Notes under the pieces: generated by a model
The model's input: the letters and a program-made list of their open reading frames with translations, nothing else
What the model was told of the DNA's origin: nothing
The model's database searches: none
Part shown: positions 54,260 through 64,000 of the stretch, piece after piece
Layout of the letters: each line of letters starts with the position of its first letter
Numbering within the stretch: position 1 is the first letter of the stretch
Source: Nothopassalora personata
Lineage: Eukaryota > Ascomycota > Dothideomycetes > Mycosphaerellales > Mycosphaerellaceae
Length of the DNA: 64,000 bases
Reading direction: 5' to 3'
NCBI GenBank assembly: GCA_033816765.1
Contig: CM066294.1
Location: forward strand, 558,001-622,000
Program-made: the position numbers and the translations under genes

Positions 54260-55315
54260 CTACTCCGCGACCAAAAACTCCCCCAAGGCTTTAACATACG
54301 CCTCCGTCTCCTCCAAAAATGGCGTATGACTTGACAAAGGGAACGTAATCCACTTCGTCCTCGCTTTGATATGCTTGAAGAACGGCCAAACCACCTCATC
54401 CTGCGCCTCATCATACTTTCCATTAATCAGCAACACACCGCCAGGCACGAGATCATTATCAATCGTCGGCAATTTGCTGATATAGTCCCAGTCTTTCACA
54501 GTGCCCACCACCGTGAACTCGCTAGGACCATTCATCGTAGCGTAGACGGTGTTGTCTTGCGCAATACCTGCCAAGCTAGCCTCAATTTCCGGGGGAAAAG
54601 GGTCGACACGACATAAGTGTCGACGGTAGAATGCGAGCGTAGCGTCCTCGTACTCCTTACTGTCCGTGGTCCCTTCCTTCTCATGCTTATCCAGCGCATC
54701 TTGCACATTTTTCGGCAACTCCGCTCTCAAGCCATTGCAGACTTTACTCCACGTCGGCATCGCCGCGGGCGAGTTCGACACAATGAGCTTCTTGAGGCCA
54801 TTCGGGCGGTTATCGATGGCGTACTCAACCGCTTCCATGCCTCCGCAGGATTGACCCAGGAGGTAGAAGGAGGTGATCCCGAGGTGTCGTTTGAGATTCT
54901 CGAGTTCGGCGATGTGTAGGGCGAAGGTGAAGAAGGAGGTGTCGTGTTTGTGGTGGGGAAGATGTGTGTTGTCGCCGCAGCCGAGTTGGTCATACATTAT
55001 TACTGGGATGTTGTAGTCGCTGGCGATGAGGGAGATGGGGCGGATGTAGTCTTCATGGCGGAGTTAACGGCGTGTTTGGTGACGGAGAGGTTGTTTGAGG
55101 CATTGCTTACGGTGTAGCATTCCTGGTCCGCCATGGAGACAGATCAGTGGCGTGGTGTCGGGGGACAGTTTGCCCCATATTCTGTAGATTGTGGTTCCTT
55201 TCTCCCCAGTCTTGGGGATTGTAAATTCCACGGCGCCTGTCGATGTTTCTTTGGGGTATGGTCGAACTTGACCAGGAGGCTTGGGTGTGCTCTGAGCCGG
55301 GATGTTGTACGACAT
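54260..55315 (-). CDS. Proline iminopeptidase-like serine peptidase (S33, alpha/beta hydrolase)
   Basis: Two exons (55111-55315 and 54260-55050; 60-bp intron, donor GTAAGC, branch TTAAC), 331 residues. The oxyanion motif LICLHGGPG lies at about 58-66, MYDQLGCGDN follows at 87-96, the nucleophile Ser136 is in LLGQSCGG, the Asp in INGKYDEAQ and the His in SSHTPFLEE: a complete triad in family order. It removes N-terminal proline or acts on related amides; no signal peptide, so cytosolic. Length matches fungal members. The ATG at 55315 begins the conserved N-terminal domain directly. Confidence 0.9.
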
Positions 55316-55570
55316 GGTTGGCTAGAGTCCGGTCATTGAGGTCGGGCCAAGCGGATGCTGTTGATCTCGGCGGTCGAGACCCCAAAAGGTCGCACAGGTA
55401 CAGCTCATAGCTTTATACAACGTGTTTCCAACACTAGTCGTACCCCGCACTTGGATACTGCTTGTGGGACAGGTGGGTCTTTGGCTAGCGCCAGAAACGA
55501 GGACGCAGCATCTTTCGAACCATATCGAGCAGAGAGTTGACATGCGGATGATTTGGGGCTGATCGGGCAT

Positions 55571-56865
55571 TTACGGCGTTGGTGATGTCTCATATGTTAC
55601 AGTGTATTCCACTTCTCTCCTGATGATGGGCTCGTGAGACTGCATGCTGCCTTCGCTAGGTTTTCGTGCACCGTGGTAGATTGCTGCAGAGTACTGTATG
55701 TCGTCTGCTCGGAACTGTTCGCCCTTTTGTTGCGGCTCTCTACTGCCATCTCTGTTGGCAGATCTTGATTCTGTTTGGCGACGTCCGGACAGTTCCTTCA
55801 GCTGGTAACCTTGAGGTGAGGACTTGTTGCTGCCATGCCCATACGTGCTGTCGTGTCTGGTAGCCAGGTCCATGCCAAAGCCAGTATGGAAATCCCTTAG
55901 GAATGGCCTCAAAGCAACAACCATGGCTGATAATAGAGACCAAGTGAGGCCAATCTGCTGCCAGGCAAGTGGCTGGATGATACGGACAGCTGGATTTGGG
56001 TCTTTTTCGAACTCGGAGACATAGTAAACATGCATACCGGCGAACAAGACGCAGCTATGCTCGTTAGTAATCTTTACAAGATTTGGCTGCATCACCACGT
56101 ACAATAGTCGAAGCCCAAGAATGGCAGCGGAAGTCAACTTATATTTCCACCTCATCTGGAGCGACCAGACAATCCAGCAGAACAGAGAGAAGCCCCAGAT
56201 CTCTGTGACGGAGTCTGCCACTCCTACGGCGATCCAGCGTGAAACCTGCGCGATGTGTTATTGAAGACCTGATTGCGACACCTCCAGAATTACCTGATGG
56301 CATTGCCCATTCGCATTAGTGAAGAGACTGCCGCTGCCGCAGTGAACCGTGACCGCGAGGAGCGAAGCCAGACCAAGCGCAACCACGGCAGCAAGCGTCA
56401 ACTGGAACACCACTCGCATTTTCGCGTCTCTCGACAAGAGCTCCCGGACTGTTAGCAAGACGGCGGCTTTCGCTGTCCAGGTGGCCAATACATAGAATGC
56501 TTCGCTGGCCATGAAGAGCTGCTCACTCTCGTCAGTCACACAGTCTCTCAATCGATCATCCAAGCCTTCCCACTGACCTGCCAGAGGGTCCGTATCTGGG
56601 CTGCACTGTTCAGTGTCGAAGCCGTAGTTCCCAACCCCATTGCCACGGCTGCAAAGGAGACCGCCACCTCCGCCAAAATGAGTACACATGCCACAAGGAT
56701 GGCATAGTCGTCAATCTGAAATCTCCTCCATCGCACAAAGATCCGGACTGCAAATGTGAGGTAGATGAAGGCGAAACATATCACTCCGACGGTCCACAGA
56801 ACTCCTCTTTGATCATCCAGAGTGACGACCGCCAGAGGCGGCGTCAGCGTATCCGATATAGACAT
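55571..56865 (-). CDS. Seven-TM integral membrane protein (fungal rhodopsin-like domain)
   Basis: Three exons (56578-56865, 56294-56518, 55571-56245; introns of 59 and 48 bp), 395 residues, all joins in phase 0. Seven hydrophobic segments can be counted, including WTVGVICFAFIYLTFAVRIF, YAILVACVLILAEVAVSFAA, AFYVLATWTAKAAVLLTV and LTLAAVVALGLASLLAVTV. After the splice NGQCHQ-VSRWIAVGVADSVTEIWGF restores the loop with the family's conserved Cys and Trp. The motif RRFQIDDYAIL after helix 1-2 is characteristic. A roughly 110-residue Ser/Gln-rich cytoplasmic tail follows. These proteins are very common in ascomycetes, and most have no assigned ligand. Confidence 0.87.
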
Positions 56866-57718
56866 TTTGGTGTGAGCCTGGTCATGCTTCCGCGGCCTCC
56901 TCCTGGTGCTGTGCTAACATATTGGCATATTGATGCTGCCCGTGGTAGAGCATCCAGCGAGGACTGTGGTGAGGAGCAAGAATAACACAAACCGCGGCTT
57001 ACCGAGAAGATCAACCCGGGAGTCGATCGTGTCGGAGCCATGGTCGGCCTGCGACGTTCCCGCCTTGCGCCGGCCATAAATTAAGCTCTGCCCGTTGGTG
57101 TTATCGAATTTTTTTTTGGTTACCGCGAAAATCTGCAAGCTGCTGAGGGGAGGACTGGTGATAGGCTCGGAAGAATGCAATGAGTGGTGCGCGTGCAGAA
57201 GGATCACAGCAGGTTGTCAGTGTGTGACGTTGGAATTGCCTCGCCGTCCGTGACACCCCTGCACCGGCTTTGCAGCTTTGGGAAGGAGAATCCTCGTCGT
57301 TCTCGTCAGACGACACCGCGGACATGCCATGTCTCTGCAACAGCTGGAACATTTCCTGTCGCCACCCCACATGTCGCGTTCCATCACCCAAGACTTTTAC
57401 TTCCGCAGGGTCGTCGTGGGACGCCCCAATGGCGCACACCGACGCCACCTGCAATAAGCTTCGTGGCTTGCTGATCGTAGCCGAAAGCCCCCTAGCTGCC
57501 GTGCAGTTGGGTAGAGACGACCTTTCGGGTGTTCATCCCACGCAGCGCAGCTACACGTGATTGCAAAATTAGCGAGAGGACCGGCACCTGTCTGACCCTC
57601 CGAATCAGGGCCAGAAATGTCACGATGATCCATCGGGCGAGAACATCAACCATGCGGGCTTTCGCGTAACCACGGAGTCGTCTCGAATGGTTTCGTATCC
57701 TGATTGAACCTCTGGAGC
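56866..57718. other. Intergenic, divergent promoters
   Basis: About 850 bp between divergent starts. A T-run near 57107 and A/T-rich patch are the only features. No gene seen. Confidence 0.45.
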
Positions 57719-59564
57719 ATGACTGCTTCTTCGACCACGATGGACTCTAAGGACAGGTCGGTCCACGGCGATCGCGGCGCCTATGAGGCCACCAGAGGCG
57801 GCAATGCGAACGACCAACGAGACATGGCGAGGATGGGAAAGACTCAAGTACTGCAGCGCAATTTCAAGCTGGTCACCATGTTTGGCTTCTCCGCCATCCT
57901 CATGTGCTCGTGGGAATCTCAGCTAAGCAGTCTGAGCATTGCACTTCAGAATGGTGGAACTGCTGGCCTTATCTGGACCTGGCTGGTCGCATGGATTGGG
58001 TTTACCGCGGTATATGCTTCCATGGCAGAGATGGGATCAATGGCACCGACTACCGGAGGTCAATATCATGCCAGTCTTGCTCCTTAACATTCCGTATGAC
58101 CATCACATACTGACAACGGTATAGTGGGTCAGCGAGTTCTCTCCAAGAAAGTATCAAAAGATTCTGAGCTACTTCGTTGGATGGCTAGGAGTGCTCGGCT
58201 GGCAGGCACTACAAGCATCAATTGCTTTCCAAGCAGGCACTATCATACAGGGACTCCTGGTCTTGAACTACCAAAACTACGTCTACGAGCGATGGCATGG
58301 AACTCTGCTCGTAATTGCGGTCCTGGTTTGTGGAGCACTTTTCAACATCTTCTTGGCTACACGCCTACATCTTGTGGAAGGCACTATCCTGGTCGTTCAC
58401 GTCTACGGCATCTTCTGCATCTTGGCGCCGCTCTGGATTCTCTCGCCTCGCTCCAGCTCCGACTTTGCATGGAGAGCATTTTCGGATCCTGGATGGCACA
58501 GCGCTGGACTGTCTGCTTTGATTGGCATGCAGGCCAGCGTCGTGCCATTGCTCGGAGCGGACGCCTCCGTCCACATGTCGGAAGAGCTCCGAGATGCAGC
58601 ATATACCCTACCACGATCTATGATGTGGGCCACATTTCTCAATGGCGCATTGGGCTGGCTTACAGCCATCACCGTTGCCTACTGCATAGGCGACCTCGAA
58701 TCGGGTGAGTTCGCCTTTCTCTGTAACTATACAGCGACTGTACTGACGCAGCCCAGTGATTGCGACGCCAACGAACTATCCTTTTATACAGATATTCTAT
58801 AACACAACCAAATCATTGCCTGCAACCAATGCGATGGCAGCGGTAGGCTGGCCCAAGCAAGAGCCTCTCGTCTTCGGGAAGTGCTTACATCCCGTAGATC
58901 ATCATCCTCATGGACGGTGCAAGTGCCATTTCGATTCAGGCATCCGCATCGCGACAGATCTTTGCTTTCGCTCGCGATGACGGAACGCCTTTTGCTCCAT
59001 GGCTTTCACGGGTGCGGCGCCAATCACCCTCCGATCGTGTTGCTTCATGCTGACTTTTGAACAGGTTAGTCCACGCTTGGATGTACCTCTGAATGCTGTT
59101 GTTTGCTCTACGACGATTGCATGCCTTCTTTCGTTGATCAACATCGGTAGTACGGTCGCCTTCAACAGCTTAGTCTCCCTTACCAACGGCACACTCATGG
59201 TGTCCTATGGCATGTGTATCGGCTGCTTTGTCTGGCGCAGACTCTCGAAACAGCCGATGCTTCCCTCGCAGTTCCAGCTTGGCCGATACGGCCTGCTGGT
59301 AAATCTACTGGCAATGGGCTTCCTGTCGGTGGTCTTTGTGATGGTAAGCGAGAAGGCATCCCGCACGGGATCCGTTGATCTCCATGGCTAACCGGGAGCT
59401 AGGCTTTCTTTCCGCCAACACCACTGCCAATCTTGACCGTGATGTCGATGAATTGGTCTTCACTGGTCTTCACTGTTGTTGCAGTATGGGGCATTGTATT
59501 CTATCTTGTCTGGGCACGTTTCAGGTACTCGGGTCCTGTAGAGTATGTCCGAAAACTGGACTAA
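57719..59564 (+). CDS. Amino-acid/GABA permease (APC superfamily)
   Basis: Six exons (57719-58069, 58125-58704, 58757-58842, 58898-59011, 59065-59343, 59403-59564), introns 52-59 bp, 523 residues; all phases fit. Seen: NFKLVTMFGFSAILMCSWE, AEMGSMAPTTGGQYH joined to WVSEFSPRKYQK, SMMWATFLNGALGWLTAITV, ATPTNYPFIQIFYNTTKS, SIQASASRQIFAFARDDGTP, FAPWLSR joined to VSPRLDVPLNAV, then GPVEYVRKLD at the end. This is the fungal GABA/choline permease type (12 TM). The first intron appears to use a GC donor (GCCAGT at 58070) with a perfect TACTGAC branch and TAG acceptor. All other donors are GT. Confidence 0.9.
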
Positions 59565-59789
59565 GACTAATGAATTGAGCAATGACGACTTTGATGCCCT
59601 CCCGTCCGCTTTCAGATCCGTCCCGCGTGCATAACTTGCCATTTATATCTTATCCGAGCCAAGCAATATCGAAGGATTAGACTTTGGTTCCACGAGACAA
59701 ACCTGGAAGTGGTCGAGCACGGCTGCACGTGGCTTGCAAACCGATCGGCACGCGTCTCTTGGAAGCCACCTGCCTAAAGTGAGCTAGCC

Positions 59790-61461
59790 ATGAGCCCTGC
59801 CCCGACTTTTATGAACCCACCCACGTTGCCCGGATCATCGTGCTTCGACTTTCCTGCCTCGCTGGACAATTGTGCGACAATGCTGGGCTCGTCGAGAAGC
59901 GACGTGCATCCACTCAAGAATATGCCGAAGACCGAGGACGATACGTACGCCTACGCCTACGCCTACCACGCCGGACAGGACTTGCCGCGTGGCGATTACG
60001 ATAGCCGCGACGTTTTCGGCCACGAGGAGCATCACGACATCAAGTACAAAACGCTATCATGGCAGATTGTGTCGGTTTTGATGATCGCGGAGATCGTTTC
60101 CAATGGCATGCTATCACTTCCATCATCGCTGGCGACCGTCGGCATGGTTCCCGGACTGATCTTGATCGTCTTCTTGGGGATCTTTGCTGCGTACACGTCG
60201 GTACTCCTCGTCCGGTTCAAGCTTCGACATCCGGAGGTGCACAACATGGGCGACGCTGGCAAGATCATGTATGGAGTGCTTGGTCGCGAAATTTTCTCCT
60301 TCGGAACAATCGCCTTTGCGTTTCTCCTCGCGGGCGGGCAAATGCTTTCTGGGCAGATTGCGCTATCGAATCTGAGCAATAATGGGCTCTGCAATGTGTC
60401 TTTCACTGCGATCTTTGCAGCGGCGACCTTTCTCTGTGCATTGCCGCGAACCTTCGATGGGCTTGGATGGATCTCCATTCCCAGCGTACTCAGCATCACC
60501 ATTGCCGGAATCGTTGGCATGGTTGGCGCTGGCATCCATCCAGTGGAGGGCCGGTCTGTCGTTGCGGCTCGCTCCAGCGACTTCTATACGGCATTCTTCT
60601 CGATCACGAACCCTGTCTTTGCCTATTGCGGTCATTTTATGTGAGCACGGAGTATTTGCACCTTGTGTACTGTCCCACTGACGCAAGCCAGGTTCTTTGC
60701 TCTGATGTCTGAAATGAAGAAGCCCCAAGATGCGTAAGTGTTCCAGATCTGATATTATGATATGTGATACTTACTTGACGATTCATGTCACAGCGTGAAA
60801 GCTGCATACACCCTGCAGGGCTTTGCCACCACATACTACGCCATTTTCGCTGGTGTGACCTACGGGTTCATTGGCTCGGCGGTGCTTTCGCCGTCCTTCT
60901 CATCTCTCGAGACTGTCTGGGCAAAAGCCGCTTACGGCATCGCGCTTCCGAACTTGCTCATCGCTGGTGCGCTATACGTGCACACTGCCAGCAAGATTAT
61001 CTTCGTGCGGTTCTTCCGGCACTCTCGCCACCTCCACAATCACACGGTCCTAGGCTGGGCGGTGTGGGTGTTTTTGGTGGCACTCTTCAGCGGCATCGCC
61101 TTTGTGTTCGCGGTGGGAGTCCCTATCTTCAACTACCTGATCGGTATCACTGCATCCCTTTTCGCGGCTTGGTTTACCTATGGAATGTGAGTCTTCACCC
61201 CGTTTCCCCTGCCGTTTTCCCGTACATGCACCCAGCTGACCTTCGCACAGCGCCGGTATGTTCTGGCTGCACGATTCTTACCATGATGGAGAGGGTGTGA
61301 ACACCTGGCGAAAGAGACCCGCTGGTACCGCGATGGCGATCTTGACCATTGTCGCAGGGTTGTTCATCTGCGTCGCTGGTCTGTATGTGACCATTCAAGC
61401 TATTGTGGACGCATATGCCAATGGAACGATCACGGCGCCTTTCAGTTGCGGAACCTCTTAG
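59790..61461 (+). CDS. Amino-acid transporter, AAAP family (neutral amino-acid, Mtr-like)
   Basis: Four exons (59790-60640, 60692-60733, 60794-61186, 61251-61461; introns 51, 60 and 64 bp), 498 residues. Hydrophilic start with a YAYAYAY microrepeat near residue 53. Then SWQIVSVLMIAEIVSNGMLS, PSSLATVGMVPGLILIVFLG, FSFGTIAFAFLLAGGQML, FSITNPVFAYCGHF joined to FFALMSEMKKPQDA, and VKAAYTLQGFATTYYAIFAG: the normal AAAP order with 11 helices. It ends in FSCGTS. Likely plasma-membrane proton symporter of neutral or aromatic amino acids (family). It follows the GABA-type permease on the same strand after 225 bp. Confidence 0.92.
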
Positions 61462-62817
61462 TATCATTCCGCAAGACTTGTGAAGATAGTGGTTTGCGTA
61501 CTAGGATCTGACAATTGGTCCTAACGTCTCCTTGCAAATTTTAGCCCGCCAGATGTTTGCATTCTGGTGTGCTCTTCTCATCGTCAACACTGGCTTCTAG
61601 ACAGCTCAAATTGCTTGTCCACACGAGTACACGGTCATACGACCATGATGGGGGTTTCTATTATTCATGTATCTGACCAAATTTGAGCTGTGGCCATGGC
61701 TGACGTTTCAGCCCCTGCTCTAGCTCGCCGGTGTGAACTCTCGAGGCTTTTAGACTTCGATCGGAAACACCACACATCCCCTCGACGCAGACGTTGTAGA
61801 ACAACATTTTCTCTATCGTCATGCAAAACACTGCATTATTCGGGCTCACATCAATCTGCCTCGGCGCATATCCTCAGCATTGTGGTATTTCAAGGTCGAA
61901 GCGAATGCATTACTGGACCTACGCGCGGCGCGATCTTCATCAGCCAAAACTCTTGACGGACATAGAGCTAGTCATGAAGAGTGCCAGCAAATCGCGCACT
62001 AGCCGACAATAAGCTCGACCTCTCACGTGACTCTAGTGCTAGCCCACGAAGACAACTGCTCTCATCATACAGACCATGTGCACAAACCTTGTGCGGCTCC
62101 GAAACCAAGCCAGTGCTCGGCCACGTTCGGGGTTGGCGATCGGTCCGGCATATTGTCTTTGACCGGCAACAGCACAGCCGTGATACATGACGCACATCTC
62201 AGGTACCGGGGTCATGGCATTTCAGATGCGATGGTTTGAGGCTGCCTCCAAGGATATGCGCCGGCAGCCACATCGAGTTATTGAGTTGACGGTGCTTCAC
62301 TGCAACTGCAGGCCCGGTGCAAGATCAGTCCTGCTCTTATCCCTTTCTAGATACCGAGTCCGTCCCCTACCCTAAGGTTCAACCCACCACTTAGCGTAAC
62401 GACAATTTCCACGACCACGGACGTATTTTGTATGGGATCCTGCTAGAGTTTGCCGTACAAGCCTCGTACAGCAGATGTGGGAGCTTACAAGTAATATCAG
62501 CCTTTTTCACGAGCCACGAAGGGGAGCGTGGGGCGATCTCAACAAAATTCTGCTAATAGGGTCGCAGGGACTACCCAGGCACCTGGCGATCACCAGACAT
62601 GTAACGATCCGAGTACTCTTGTGCCTTCGCTGTGAGAGCCGTCTTGACGAAGCTTCGCGGCTTCGTTGGTTGCCCTCCAAGCATGACAATCAGGCACGTC
62701 ACTGCGAATCTACTTGTTGGCGGTGCACATATAGTCAATAGGCAAAGTACAAATTCTACGACTCTCACCCTCGCCGCCACATTTCCGCATAGTTCGATAC
62801 AGCAGCATCCGCTCAGC
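61462..62817. other. Gene-poor stretch
   Basis: About 1.36 kb between the AAAP transporter and the secreted protein. Short motif-free frames only; its last part should be the promoter of the secreted-protein gene. Confidence 0.45.
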
Positions 62818-63836
62818 ATGTTTAGCATATTTAGTATTCTTGGGCTAGGCGTCTGGCTGGCCTCTCTCAGCGACGTCGAGGCACAATGCCGGAACACAGT
62901 TGCGGTGTATAACCCCAACGTCCGCACACTATCTGCGAACAGCAGTAAGCAGGTTTCCATTGCAATCAGCAAACTGCCACTGACAGTATCTCCACAGCTT
63001 GGTTCATCGTCCCTGTGCCCAAGCCAGCAGTGCAGAGTGCCGTCAAAGTAGCGTACCCACTTCAAGACCTGACGCTCCTGGATGTACCAACATCCGACCG
63101 AACACTGTTCCCGAATGGCTTCCCAGCTGGTCAGCATCCCGTCCTGGTGAGTATCGGTCAGCAGGACGACATTCGTATGTCCGCTCTGCAAATCGATGGA
63201 GCCCTGTTTACAGGTAACATCTATGTCACATACGTGAGCAAGAACCAGAGCCCAGCACCGCTCGCAGCAAGCTTGAACGGTTACATTGCTGGCCCTAATG
63301 GTCCTCTCCCAAATGGTCTCGTACCTGCCGTGGCCTCGAGTCTGCTGTTCGGCGGCAATCCCCTCAGGCTTGGACAATTCGCGCCCCAGGATGCTGCATA
63401 TCAATCCGATGCCGCAGGTAACCTCTTTACTCAGGTCAAGTGGGCGTTGGTTCCGAACCCGATCTCAGGACCAGGAGTTTACCCAGAAGCCGCCGACTTT
63501 GCATTCAGGACATCAACCACTTCTCGCTACACCCAGAAGACTTTCAAGTCTTTGGCCAATCAGCCCGTTATCCTTCCATCAGGCCTATGCCAGAGAAATG
63601 CATACTACTTCAACAACGCGACAGCGGCACCAGTATTTCGCAATGGCGATGTCACACTGGGACCGGCCGCGGACGGTGTAGGTGTCACTATGGGCACCTT
63701 GATGCAGGCGAGTCCAGACAAGAGCGGTCTTTACAGCAATCAGGATGGGTTCAGCGCGTGCGCACAAAATGTCGGAAACAATATTGAGTCATGCAATGCT
63801 GCATCTGCCAACATTGATCCAAACACGTTGGCTTGA
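62818..63836 (+). CDS. Secreted protein of unknown function
   Basis: Two exons (62818-62944 and 62998-63836; 53-bp intron, donor GTAAGC, branch CCACTGAC, acceptor CACAG), 321 residues. Signal peptide MFSIFSILGLGVWLASLSDVE followed by a mature protein with few Cys. After the splice WFIVPVPKPAVQSAVKV leads to LVSIGQQDDIRMSALQIDGAL, GQFAPQDAAYQSDAAGNLF and LPSGLCQRNAYYFNNATAAP, with several N-glycosylation sites. Cys are spaced CRN near the start, then LCQRN, FSACAQN and ESCNA. No catalytic motif or GPI signal is evident. Secreted and probably extracellular; family not recognised. Confidence 0.78.
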
Positions 63837-64000
63837 GGGATATGTGGACCCTGGTTGGCTTCAGGGGAAATATGGAGGAGACTATACAAATATTAAAGCA
63901 CTTCAAGTTTTGGTTGACTGATCGCATGCTGTACTTCATTAAGTATCTCTGTGAAGTATAGCCATCCGACGAACAAAAGGCGAACAATATACTGCAAGCT
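63837..64000. other. 3' flank at window end
   Basis: Short A/T-rich 3' region of the secreted-protein gene, with a TATTAAA-like stretch near 63890 that could direct polyadenylation. No gene begins here. Confidence 0.4.

Noticed and set aside
63890..64000. Possible gene start at the window end
   Set aside because: Only A/T-rich 3' flank is visible; no start codon with coding sequence.
1..64000. tRNA genes or CRISPR-like arrays
   Set aside because: No cloverleaf with the T-loop GTTCRA and acceptor pairing was found by eye, and no regularly spaced repeats exist.

Overview
This is nuclear DNA from a filamentous ascomycete. Introns are short (about 46-65 bp) with GTRNGY-like donors and CTRAY-type branch points, genes are compact and lie on both strands, and base composition is balanced. 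The content (an Ecp6-like three-LysM secreted protein, BTB/POZ singletons, short F-box-like proteins, a uricase ending in AKL, fungal arrestin and rhodopsin-like membrane proteins) points to a Dothideomycete, most likely Mycosphaerellales. That placement is inference. No rRNA, tRNA, CRISPR, virus or large transposon was recognised.

Layout. 0.2-2.5 kb: ARP5 (INO80 complex). 3.3-6.6 kb: a decaying array on the minus strand with one intact BTB gene, two broken BTB copies and two small Cys-rich paralogues. 6.7-7.6 kb: a secreted or one-pass membrane protein. 8.7-12.6 kb: eIF3c and a RING E3. 13-17.4 kb: remains of a catabolic locus, with two broken FAD monooxygenases around a conserved hypothetical gene and an apparently intact gene with an acetoacetate-decarboxylase-like look. 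17.8-18.6 kb: the LysM effector. 18.6-23.4 kb: gene-poor, with a MITE-like inverted repeat, an arrestin-like gene and a dead MFS transporter. 23.5-36 kb: core genes (CCS1, mitochondrial uL13, AP-2 alpha, uricase, a PEX30-type peroxin, an Ish1/Msc1 protein). 36.8-47.5 kb: alternating-strand genes I do not recognise (coiled-coil, Cys-rich and Arg/Gly-rich proteins). 48-51.3 kb: importin-7/8 type karyopherin. 52.6-54.2 kb: an unrecognised Cys-rich protein. 54.3-61.5 kb: an S33 peptidase, a seven-TM protein and two amino-acid transporters of different families. 62.8-63.8 kb: a secreted protein.

How genes may work together. Uricase (peroxisomal by its C-terminal AKL) lies tail to tail with a PEX30/dysferlin-domain peroxin, and two nitrogen-compound transporters lie further on. 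This suggests, but does not prove, a nitrogen or peroxisome theme. Most other neighbours look like ordinary fungal gene order. The least explained parts are the 36.8-47.5 kb block and the BTB/Cys array. Spliced models were built by hand from splice consensus and reading-frame continuity and need RNA evidence.
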